Shown piece after piece: positions 27,141-34,396 of a stretch of 64,000 nucleotides of DNA. A program made the translations under genes and the position numbers. Under the pieces are notes generated by a model. It searched no databases, had not been told where the DNA came from, and saw only the letters and a program-made list of their open reading frames with translations. The first letter of the stretch is position 1; every line of letters starts with the position of its first letter. The DNA comes from Devosia sp. Root635 (GTDB taxonomy: Bacteria; Pseudomonadota; Alphaproteobacteria; Rhizobiales; Devosiaceae), in the NCBI RefSeq assembly GCF_001427605.1, contig NZ_LMGZ01000023.1, forward strand, positions 106,789 to 170,788, written 5' to 3'.

Positions 27141-28063
27141 CAGCGGTACCTCACCTTCGGGTCGAGCCAGGCATAGAGGATGTCGACCAGCAGGTTCACC
27201 GCCAGGATGATGAACATGTACAAAATGGTCGTCCCCAGCACGAGGCCATAGTCACGGTTGAGCGCGGCGCCGATGAAATACTTGCCGATCCCCGGCAGCG
27301 CGAACACCTGCTCCACCACCAGCGAGCCGGTCAGCAGATAGCTCAGCCCCGGCCCGAGATAGCTCACCACCGGCAGCAGGGCCGGCTTGATGGCATGCCG
27401 CGCCAGGATCAGTCGCTGGCCGAGCCCCTTGGACTTGGCCGTGCGCACATAATTGGTGCCCAGCACTTCGATCATCGAGCCGCGCATCAGCCGCGCCGTG
27501 CGCCCGGCATGGGGCAGCACCAGCACCGTGACCGGTAGCACCAGATGGGCAATCGATCCGTTCCGCCAGCCGCCGGCCGGGAACCAGTCGAGATAGACGC
27601 CGAACACCAGCTGCATCAGCGCAGCCATCAGGAAATTGGGCACCACCAGGCCGATCATCACCAGGAAGACCAGCATATAATCCGGCCACTTGTTCTGGTT
27701 GACGGCCGACAAGGCGCCGGCCACGAGGCCGACAACCGTCCCGATGATGAAGGCGGAAAAACCCAGCATCAGCGTAAAGGGCAGGCCGATCCAGATCATC
27801 TCGGCCACGGTGAAGTCGTTATAGACCATCGAGGGGCCGAAATCGCCCTGCAGCAGCCGTCCGACATAGATGAAATATTGCTGGATCAGCGGCAGGTCGA
27901 GATTGTAGTGCGCCCGCAGGTTGGCCAGCGTCACGGGAGGCAGCGCGCGTTCCCCGTCGAAGGGACCGCCAGGCGCCAGCCGCAGAATGAAGAAACAGGC
28001 AGTAACGGCAATCAGCGCTATCGGAATCGCCGACAGCACACGCCGCGTCACATATCCAAACAT
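27140..28063 (-). CDS. oppB: Oligopeptide ABC transporter permease
   Basis: A 307-residue permease of the DppB/OppB class: the N-terminal helix (AIPIALIAVTACFFILRLAPGGPF) with the typical RLAPGGPF, and the EAA-type loop NYVRTAKSKGLGQRLILARHAIKP. It is the first gene after the oppA-oppB hairpin, so its level is probably lower than that of the binding protein. Confidence 0.92.
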   Translation of the reverse strand: MFGYVTRRVLSAIPIALIAVTACFFILRLAPGGPFDGERALPPVTLANLRAHYNLDLPLIQQYFIYVGRLLQGDFGPSMVYNDFTVAEMIWIGLPFTLMLGFSAFIIGTVVGLVAGALSAVNQNKWPDYMLVFLVMIGLVVPNFLMAALMQLVFGVYLDWFPAGGWRNGSIAHLVLPVTVLVLPHAGRTARLMRGSMIEVLGTNYVRTAKSKGLGQRLILARHAIKPALLPVVSYLGPGLSYLLTGSLVVEQVFALPGIGKYFIGAALNRDYGLVLGTTILYMFIILAVNLLVDILYAWLDPKVRYR

Positions 28064-28125
28064 GGATTCGGACCTTTCACATCCACGCCATCGGCCGCTC
28101 GCGCGCCGTCAGGTGGATAAAATAC

Positions 28126-28153
28126 GGCGCCGCCCCTCCCAAGGGGCGACGCC
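28126..28153 (-). terminator. Intercistronic hairpin between oppA and oppB
   Basis: Read on the minus strand: stem GGCGTCGCCCCT / AGGGGCGGCGCC with a four-base loop, followed by GTATTTTATC, 15 bases after the oppA stop. Such hairpins usually raise the binding-protein mRNA over the permease mRNA by partial termination or 3'-end protection. Confidence 0.65.
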
Positions 28154-28168
28154 GCCGGTTCTAGGCGA

Positions 28169-29785
28169 TTACTCGGACTTGGACAGCCAGCGCGTACGGT
28201 GAATATCCGACGCATTGCTGACGAAGCCAGTAACCTTCGGGCTAACCACGTTCTGGGCGATGTACCAGTAGATCGGGAAAGCGGCGGTTTCATCCATCGC
28301 GATCGTCTCGGCCTGGCCGAGCAGCTTGGCGCGGGCGGCCAGGTCCTGCTCGGTGGTGGCCTGGTCCATCAGCGCGTCGAACTCTTCGTTCGAGTAGCGG
28401 CCATAGTTGTTGCCCCAGTTCATCGCGCCGTCCTGCATGATGCCGGTGCGCAGCAGGTCGAGCGTGTTGGACGGGTCCGAATAGTCCAGCAGCCAGCCGG
28501 CACGACCGATATCGAAGTCACCGGCGCGCAGGGCGTCGTAGTGAACGGCGGTTTCGGAGTTGAACAGCTCGGTCTTCACACCGATCTGCTCCCACATGGA
28601 CGCGATCGCCACGGCGATGCGCTGGTGGTTGTCATTGGTGTTGTACTTGAGCTGCACGGCCAGCGGAGAAGCCGAGGTATAGCCCAGGCCTTCCATGATG
28701 CCCTTGGCTTCCGCCACGCGCTCTTCATAGGAGAGGTCGATCCATTCGGGCTGGTAGGGCTCGACGCCTTCATAGTTGGCGGTACCTTCCGGCACCCAGC
28801 CATAGGCCGGCAGTTCGCCGGTGCCCAGAACGTCCGGACCGATCACGTCGCGATTGATGGCCATGGACAGGGCCTTGCGCACGTCGGCATTGTCGAACGG
28901 CGCCTTCTCCTGGTTGATCACGTAGTAGTAGATGCCCAGGAACGGGGCGAAATAGTCCTGGCCCGGCAGGTTTTCCTTGATCCAGTCAGCCTGGTCCGAC
29001 GGAATGTCGGTCAGGATGTCGTATTCACCGGCGCGGTAGCGCGACAGGGCGGCGGCCAGGTCGTCCTGCACGAAGTAGTTCACTTCGTCGATCTGGACAT
29101 TGGCGGCATCCCAGTAGGTCTCGGACTTGACCGACTTGATGTAGCTGCCCGGCACCCACTCGGTGGGGGTGTAGGGGCCGTTCGAAACGATATTCTCGAC
29201 CTTGGTCCAGTCCGAACCGACCTTGTCGATCACGTGCTTGGGCACGGGATAGGCGGTATAGTGGGTCAGGGCCTGCAGGAAGAACGGGGTCGGGCCTTCA
29301 AGCGTGATTTCGACGGTCTTGTCGTCGAGCGCCTTGACGCCGAGCTGGCTGAAGTCGGTCACGGTGCCTTCGGCGATTTCCGAACCGTTGACGATCGGAA
29401 ACTGCAGATAGGCATAGTCCGAAGCGGTCTTGGGATCGAACAGGCGCTGGAAGGCGAACACGAAGTCATTGGCGGTCACCGGAACGCCGTCCGACCACTG
29501 GATGCCGTCACGCAGCTTGAACGTATAGACCAGGCCGTCATCGGAAATGGTGTAGCTCTCGGCCTGGCCGGGAACGGCCTCGGCGTTGGCGTCTTCCGTC
29601 ATCAGCCCTTCGATATAGTCGCCGATGATGCGGTTTTCCCAGTCGCCCGACGCCTGATGCGGGTCGATCGAACCGGGCTCCGAGCCGTTCATCATGTTGA
29701 GCGTTACGGCCGATGCGGTGCTGCTCATGAGCAGCGCCATGACGCCGGCGGTCGCTACCGCGGTCAGGGTTTGCGTGATTTTCAT
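28169..29785 (-). CDS. oppA: Oligopeptide ABC transporter substrate-binding protein
   Basis: A 538-residue periplasmic binding protein of the SBP_bac_5 family. ATG 29785 gives a signal peptide (MKITQTLTAVATAGVMALLMSSTASA), and AAGGAG lies 11 bases upstream; the frame is open further but not signal-like. The mature protein starts VTLNMMNGSEPGSIDPHQAS, typical of OppA, followed by IIGDYIEGLMTEDANAEAVPGQAESY. It heads the opp operon and delivers peptides to OppBCDF. Confidence 0.93.
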   Translation of the reverse strand: MKITQTLTAVATAGVMALLMSSTASAVTLNMMNGSEPGSIDPHQASGDWENRIIGDYIEGLMTEDANAEAVPGQAESYTISDDGLVYTFKLRDGIQWSDGVPVTANDFVFAFQRLFDPKTASDYAYLQFPIVNGSEIAEGTVTDFSQLGVKALDDKTVEITLEGPTPFFLQALTHYTAYPVPKHVIDKVGSDWTKVENIVSNGPYTPTEWVPGSYIKSVKSETYWDAANVQIDEVNYFVQDDLAAALSRYRAGEYDILTDIPSDQADWIKENLPGQDYFAPFLGIYYYVINQEKAPFDNADVRKALSMAINRDVIGPDVLGTGELPAYGWVPEGTANYEGVEPYQPEWIDLSYEERVAEAKGIMEGLGYTSASPLAVQLKYNTNDNHQRIAVAIASMWEQIGVKTELFNSETAVHYDALRAGDFDIGRAGWLLDYSDPSNTLDLLRTGIMQDGAMNWGNNYGRYSNEEFDALMDQATTEQDLAARAKLLGQAETIAMDETAAFPIYWYIAQNVVSPKVTGFVSNASDIHRTRWLSKSE

Positions 29786-30106
29786 TCTCGTCCCATCTCC
29801 TTGTGGAATTCCCGAAATCGTTTTGTCCCGCAGTCGTAGCGCTGCGGAGTTCAAAGCACTTGCGGCCGGAGGTTTTACCCCCCGGTCAAGATTGCTGGAC
29901 GGTATTACGCAATTTCGTCCACTGACAAGCAAAACATTGACCTAAGCGTCAAGGCTGGCCAAATTATTAACACACTGTGCACACCGAAAAACCCGCAATG
30001 GCTTTCCACCGTTCACGATGCCGGGAACAATTCGCTTTCGCCTGCGCCCTGGCGCATGGAATGGCGATCCATAGGCGCTATGGCCTGGCCGAGCTGTGGC
30101 GCACGA
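29786..30106. other. Promoter region of the opp operon; no gene
   Basis: This 321-base gap is locally AT-rich around 29900-29965. On the minus strand TTGTCA and TAATAC stand 15 bases apart about 120 bases before oppA, a poor-spacing sigma-70 candidate. A palindrome TGTGCACA lies at about 29976-29983. The remainder up to the tlde1 gene shows nothing I can name. Confidence 0.4.
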
Positions 30107-30580
30107 TCACGCCCGGTTTGTGAACTGGTCCAGGTCGCCGATCGCCAGCACTTCGAGGGTCGGGTTGGCCTGGCCGGCCTTCTCCCGTGCTTTGCACAGC
30201 TTGTGTAGTTGCAGCACGACATTGAAGTCGGCTGGAACGATGCAACCATCGCTGCCCCGCTTGCCCCTGCCATGGATGGCCATGCCGGCGCGGCCATGCA
30301 TGTTGGTGCCAGGCGCAGGAACGAGGCGGATCCAGTTCTGGCGACTTTCATGGGTGCGCAGGCTGTAAAAACCCAGTGGCAAAGCCCCGCCCGGCGTAGC
30401 GGAACTGAGCTTGACCCCGGTCCCGAACGGATTGTTGGCCAGCGTCGTATTGACAGCGCCCGGCGTCTTGGATCCGGCCCGTCCTCCCGATCCCGCTCTG
30501 GCGTCGATGAAGGTGCCGTCGATTGAACCGGTAAGATGTCCCTCGACAATATTGTAGACCAAGTCGGCTAACGCAGTCAT
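30107..30580 (-). CDS. Tlde1 (DUF2778) L,D-transpeptidase-like protein
   Basis: A 157-residue protein whose catalytic motif HGRGKRGSDGCI (His103, Cys113) marks the tlde1/DUF2778 fold. In Salmonella, Tlde1 is a type VI effector that cuts or alters tetrapeptides of target-cell peptidoglycan. Here no signal peptide, Rhs/VgrG/PAAR domain, immunity gene or secretion gene is nearby. ATG 30580 has GAGG six bases upstream. Orphan copies of this domain occur in rhizobia, with unknown role. It is probably single-gene. Confidence 0.75.
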   Translation of the reverse strand: MTALADLVYNIVEGHLTGSIDGTFIDARAGSGGRAGSKTPGAVNTTLANNPFGTGVKLSSATPGGALPLGFYSLRTHESRQNWIRLVPAPGTNMHGRAGMAIHGRGKRGSDGCIVPADFNVVLQLHKLCKAREKAGQANPTLEVLAIGDLDQFTNRA

Positions 30581-30636
30581 GGCGAGCCTCAATGTCGAAC
30601 AATTTGCCCAAGCCTAGCAACGGCCGCTGGTCTTGT

Positions 30637-30792
30637 CTATTGCGGCATCACCTGCTGCGCCCCATAGATTGCAACAGCCACCAGGACGAGGCCCAACCAC
30701 GGCACCCAGCCCGGCAGCGGGCCGCGCGGCTTCTTCACCGGCGGCTCCGGTTTCTTTTCCGGACGGCGGAACTTGACGACATTCTCGGTCAT
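30637..30792 (-). CDS. 51-residue single-pass membrane protein coupled to fadI
   Basis: Translation from ATG 30792 gives MTENVVKFRRPEKKPEPPVK, a Pro/Lys-rich stretch, then one helix (WVPWLGLVLVAVAIYGAQQV) and a TAG stop. The start overlaps the fadI stop (ATGA), so translation is coupled. The layout predicts a basic cytoplasmic N-terminus and one membrane anchor. I recognise no family. It is the last gene of the fadE-fadJ-fadI unit. Confidence 0.65.
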   Translation of the reverse strand: MTENVVKFRRPEKKPEPPVKKPRGPLPGWVPWLGLVLVAVAIYGAQQVMPQ

Positions 30793-32072
30793 GCGGCGCT
30801 TTCGACAATGGCCGCGACACCCATGCCGCCAGCCGTACAGACGCTCAGCAAAGCGCGTTTTCCCGGGTTAGTCGAGAGCATCTTGGCGGTCAGCCCCAGG
30901 ATGCGAGCGCCGGTCGCGGCGAAGGGATGCCCATAGGCCAGGCTCGATCCCTTGACGTTGATCTTTGCCGGATCGACCGGACCCAGCACACTGTCGCGCC
31001 CCAGCACGGTCCGGCAGTAGTCCGGGTCTTCCCAGGCCTTGAGCGTACACAGAACCTGCGCCGCAAACGCCTCATGCAGCTCGAAAAAGTCGATATCGGC
31101 AAAGCTCAGCTTGTGCCGCGCCAGCAGTTCGCTGACCGCGATGGTGGGCGCCATCAGCAGCCCCTCGCCATGGGCAAAGTCATTGCCCGCCACCCGGCCG
31201 GTCGTGAGATACGCCAGCACCGGCAGGCCGCGCGCCTTGGCCCATTCCTCGCTCGCCAGCAGCACCGAGGAGGCCCCGTCGGTCAGCGGCGTCGAATTGC
31301 CCGCCGTCAACGTGCCATGGCCCGAATTCTTGTCGAAAGCCGGCTTGAGAGTCGCCATTTTCTCGATATTGGCATCGGCCCGCACATTGTTGTCCCGCAC
31401 CAGCCCTGCGCATTGCACGAGCAGGTCGTCGTGGAAGCCCTCATCATAGGCCTTGGCCGCATTGCGATGGCTGGCCACCGCAAGCGCGTCCTGCGCCTCC
31501 CGTGTAATGCCCCATTCGCGCGCCATCAGTTCGCAATGCTGGCCCATCGACATGCCGGTGCGCGGCTCGTTGACCGAAGGCGCTACCGGTGTCAGCTCGC
31601 CAAACGAAAATCCCTTGAACGCCTTGAACTTCTCCCCGCCGCTGCGCGCCTTGTTCACGTCGAGCAGCCGATGCTGGAATTTGTTGCCGAAAACGATCGG
31701 GCTGTCGCTCACCGTATCGGAGCCGGCGGCAATGCCGCTGTCGATCTCGCCCGCGGCGATCTTGGCCGCCAGCACCAGCGCCGCCTGCAGGCTCGTGCCA
31801 CAGGCGATCTGCATCGTCGTCCCCGGCGTGCGCGGCGACAGGCCGGCATCCAGCGTCGCCTCGCGGGCGATATTGAAGTCGCGCGAGTGGTTGATGACAG
31901 CCCCGGCTATCACCTCATCCACCTTCTCGCCCTTGAGCCCGTATTTGTCGGCCAGCCCCGCCAGCACCGTACCCAGCATCGAGAGATTGGTTTCCGCCAC
32001 ATAGGCGGTATTGCCCCGCGCAAACGGAATGCGCGCCGATCCGACAATGGCGACTTTCCGAAGTTCAGTCAT
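30789..32072 (-). CDS. fadI: 3-ketoacyl-CoA thiolase (FadI-like)
   Basis: Last step of beta-oxidation: thiolysis of 3-ketoacyl-CoA. A 427-residue thiolase with nucleophile Cys91 (IACGTSLQ), LHEAFAAQ, the GHPFAATGAR histidine loop and the second cysteine in CTAGGMG. Length and the start RKVAIVGSARIPFARGNT fit FadI-type thiolases. It is 162 bases downstream of fadJ, with a family-1 palindrome between. Its stop overlaps the small membrane protein gene. Confidence 0.93.
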   Translation of the reverse strand: MTELRKVAIVGSARIPFARGNTAYVAETNLSMLGTVLAGLADKYGLKGEKVDEVIAGAVINHSRDFNIAREATLDAGLSPRTPGTTMQIACGTSLQAALVLAAKIAAGEIDSGIAAGSDTVSDSPIVFGNKFQHRLLDVNKARSGGEKFKAFKGFSFGELTPVAPSVNEPRTGMSMGQHCELMAREWGITREAQDALAVASHRNAAKAYDEGFHDDLLVQCAGLVRDNNVRADANIEKMATLKPAFDKNSGHGTLTAGNSTPLTDGASSVLLASEEWAKARGLPVLAYLTTGRVAGNDFAHGEGLLMAPTIAVSELLARHKLSFADIDFFELHEAFAAQVLCTLKAWEDPDYCRTVLGRDSVLGPVDPAKINVKGSSLAYGHPFAATGARILGLTAKMLSTNPGKRALLSVCTAGGMGVAAIVESAA

Positions 32073-32109
32073 TCTTTCCGTCTCCCGTCAGCACTCGGTT
32101 CTTCGGCCC

Positions 32110-32212
32110 TATCGCCTCCCTCCCCCTTGAGGGGAGGGATTGAGGGAGGGGGTCCTTCAGTGGTCCGCTACACCACCCCCTCCCCGGCCATCCCCTCAAG
32201 GGGGAGGCGGCG
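32110..32212. repeat. Family-1 palindrome, inverted pair
   Basis: Left unit CCTCCCCCTTGAGGGGAGGG and inverted right unit CCCCTCAAGGGGGAGG with GGGGGTCC / CACCCCCTCC inner arms. It occupies the fadJ-fadI gap. Confidence 0.85.
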
Positions 32213-32234
32213 CTAACTTCGAGCACAACCGCCA

Positions 32235-34196
32235 TCACGCTTTCCCATCCTTGCGCGCCTTCATCGGCCCGCCCAGGAACGGCGCAAAGCCCGTCCCCAT
32301 GATCACCCCGATATCGGCCAGCCCGTCATTGGCGACGACGCCTTCGGCCACCACCACTTCGGTCATGTCGACCAGCGGCTTGACCAGTTCACGCCCCAGC
32401 CCGGCCAGGTCGCCATGAACAGGCACCGGGCCCTTCTGCGCCTTGCCGTCGACCCACTTGTAGAAGCCCTCGCCGGTCTTGCGGCCCAGCTTGCCTGCCT
32501 TGACCAGCGTGTCGAACCTCGAACCATCGGGAACGGCATGGCCCAGCTCGGTCGCCACCGACTTGCCGACATCGAGTCCCACCGTGTCCATCAGTTCGAT
32601 CGGCCCCATCGGCATGCCGAAGGCCACCGCGGCTGCGTCGAGCAATTCCTTGCTCTCCCCGGCCTCCACCCGCTGCACAGCGCCCAGCATGTAGGGCATC
32701 AGCACCCGGTTGACGAGGAAGCCCGGCGCCGACTTGACCACCACCGGCGACTTGCCGATGGCCAGCGCGAAAGCCGCGCCCTTGCCGATTTCCGCGTCGG
32801 TATTGAAGGTCGAGCGGATCACCTCCACCAGCGGCAATTGCGCCACCGGGTTGAAGAAATGCAGCCCGATCAGCCGCTCCGGCGCCTTCAGCTTTTCGGC
32901 AATCCGCTCCAGCTCGATGGACGATGTGTTGGTGGCCAGGATCGCGCCGGCCTTGAGCCTGTCTTCCAGCCCGCCGAAGATGGCCTGCTTGACCTCCAGC
33001 TTTTCCACCACCGCCTCGATGATCACATCGGCCCGGCTCACGCCCTTCCCCGTCGGATCGGCTTCCAGCCGCAGCACCGCGGCATCGACCTCGTGCTTTT
33101 TCTTCAGCCGCTTCCTGAACAGCTTCTTGCCGCGATCCAGCGCCGGCTGGATGCGGTCCATGTCGAGATCCTGCAGCGTCACGCTCATGCCGCGCAAGGC
33201 ACACCAGGCCGCGATATCCCCGCCCATCACCCCGGCCCCAATCACATGCACCCGCGCGAATTTAGCGCCCTTGGTGCCCTGCTTCTTCAGCGCCTCGGAG
33301 GCGAAGAACACCCGCCGCAGGTTGGTCGCCGTATCGCTGCCCATCAGCGGCACGAAGGCGTCGATCTCGCCACGGATCATCGCCTGCCAGTCATTGCCGT
33401 GCTTTTCGAACAGGTCGATCAGCGCGAAGGGCGCCGGATAGTGCTCGGGCCTCGCCTTCTTGCCCGCCTGGTCGCGCATCTTGCCGACCACATAGCTGCG
33501 CAGCGGTCCCATCGCCATGACGCGCTTGGCAAAGCCCGCTTCGCTCGATGTCCGCTTGCCCAGCACCGCCTTGCGCGCTTCCCAGCGCAGCATGTCGCGA
33601 TGGCGCACCAGCTTGTCGACCAGGTTCATCCCCCGCGCCGCGCCCGCCTTGAGCATGCGGCCCGTCAGCATGATCCCCATCGCATCGACCGGCCCTGCCT
33701 GGCGGATCGAGCGGCCCGTGCCGCCAAACCCGGGGAAGATGCCCAGGTTCACTTCGGGAAAGCCGATACGGGTCTTGTCGTCATTGACCGCCACGCGATA
33801 GTGGCAGGCCAGCGCCAGTTCCAGTCCACCGCCGAGGCAAAAGCCGTGAATGCCGGCCACGACCGGTATTTTCAGCGCCTCGATCCGCGCGAACAGCGCA
33901 TGCGTGCGCCTGAGCGCCTCCGGCAGCACCGAAAAATCGCTCATCGCATCGAATTCGGACACATCGGCCCCGGCGATGAAGCCGCTATCCTTGCCGCTCA
34001 GCAGGATCACGCCCACCAGTTCCTCGGTCTGCGCCAGCTCCTCGAACCGCTCCACCAGCTGTTCGAGCTCCATGATGGCTTCGCGGCTCAGCGTATTGAC
34101 CGGCGCACCAGGCGTATCGATGGTGAGCCAGCCCAGATTCTCCACATCGCGGTGGAAACGCCAATTCCTGGTCTCGGGCATCTGCGGCTGGATCAT
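32235..34196 (-). CDS. fadJ: Fatty acid oxidation bifunctional enzyme (enoyl-CoA hydratase / 3-hydroxyacyl-CoA dehydrogenase)
   Basis: A 653-residue two-domain enzyme. The crotonase domain (about 1-200) has GFIAGADVSEF and GFCLGGGLELALACHYRV; the dehydrogenase part starts near residue 315 with VHVIGAGVMGGDIAAWCALRG and contains ATNTSSIELERIAE, GLHFFNPV and the C-terminal domain FLVNRVLMPYM. It hydrates enoyl-CoA and oxidises the product with NAD+. ATG 34196 has GAGGAG close upstream; a longer frame to 34382 only translates the intergenic palindrome. It is expected to work with FadI as the trifunctional complex. Confidence 0.94.
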   Translation of the reverse strand: MIQPQMPETRNWRFHRDVENLGWLTIDTPGAPVNTLSREAIMELEQLVERFEELAQTEELVGVILLSGKDSGFIAGADVSEFDAMSDFSVLPEALRRTHALFARIEALKIPVVAGIHGFCLGGGLELALACHYRVAVNDDKTRIGFPEVNLGIFPGFGGTGRSIRQAGPVDAMGIMLTGRMLKAGAARGMNLVDKLVRHRDMLRWEARKAVLGKRTSSEAGFAKRVMAMGPLRSYVVGKMRDQAGKKARPEHYPAPFALIDLFEKHGNDWQAMIRGEIDAFVPLMGSDTATNLRRVFFASEALKKQGTKGAKFARVHVIGAGVMGGDIAAWCALRGMSVTLQDLDMDRIQPALDRGKKLFRKRLKKKHEVDAAVLRLEADPTGKGVSRADVIIEAVVEKLEVKQAIFGGLEDRLKAGAILATNTSSIELERIAEKLKAPERLIGLHFFNPVAQLPLVEVIRSTFNTDAEIGKGAAFALAIGKSPVVVKSAPGFLVNRVLMPYMLGAVQRVEAGESKELLDAAAVAFGMPMGPIELMDTVGLDVGKSVATELGHAVPDGSRFDTLVKAGKLGRKTGEGFYKWVDGKAQKGPVPVHGDLAGLGRELVKPLVDMTEVVVAEGVVANDGLADIGVIMGTGFAPFLGGPMKARKDGKA

Positions 34197-34225
34197 TGCA
34201 ACTCCTCGAAATCTCGGGCTCTTGT

Positions 34226-34327
34226 CCTCCCCTCCCCCTTGAGGGGAGGGGCCGGGGGTGGGGTCCATCAGTGGTTCCACTGCACCACCCCCTCCCTCAA
34301 TCCCTCCCCTCAGAGGGGGAGGGAGGC
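34226..34327. repeat. Family-1 palindrome, inverted pair
   Basis: Left hairpin CCTCCCCTTGAGGGGAGG-like and inverted right unit CCCTCCCCTCAGAGGGGGAGG, with GGGTGGGGTCC / CACCCCCTCC inner arms. It lies in the fadE-fadJ gap. Confidence 0.85.
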
Positions 34328-34357
34328 GCAGGCTGGGCCTGCCGCATTCAAAAGTAG

Positions 34358-34394
34358 ACCTCATGGTGCGCTTGTCGACCACGAGGGCGTGGCG
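34358..34394. repeat. Degenerate family-4 half element
   Basis: CCTCATGGTG followed shortly by GACCACGAGGGCGTGGC. These are the two ends of one arm of the repeat at 39406, with the middle deleted. It lies next to the fadE stop. Confidence 0.55.
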
Positions 34395-34396
34395 GA

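Noticed and set aside
34197..34382. N-terminal extension of fadJ (PPPLRGGIEGGGG and PGPSPQGGG peptides)
   Set aside because: It only translates the family-1 palindrome; ATG 34196 has its own ribosome site.
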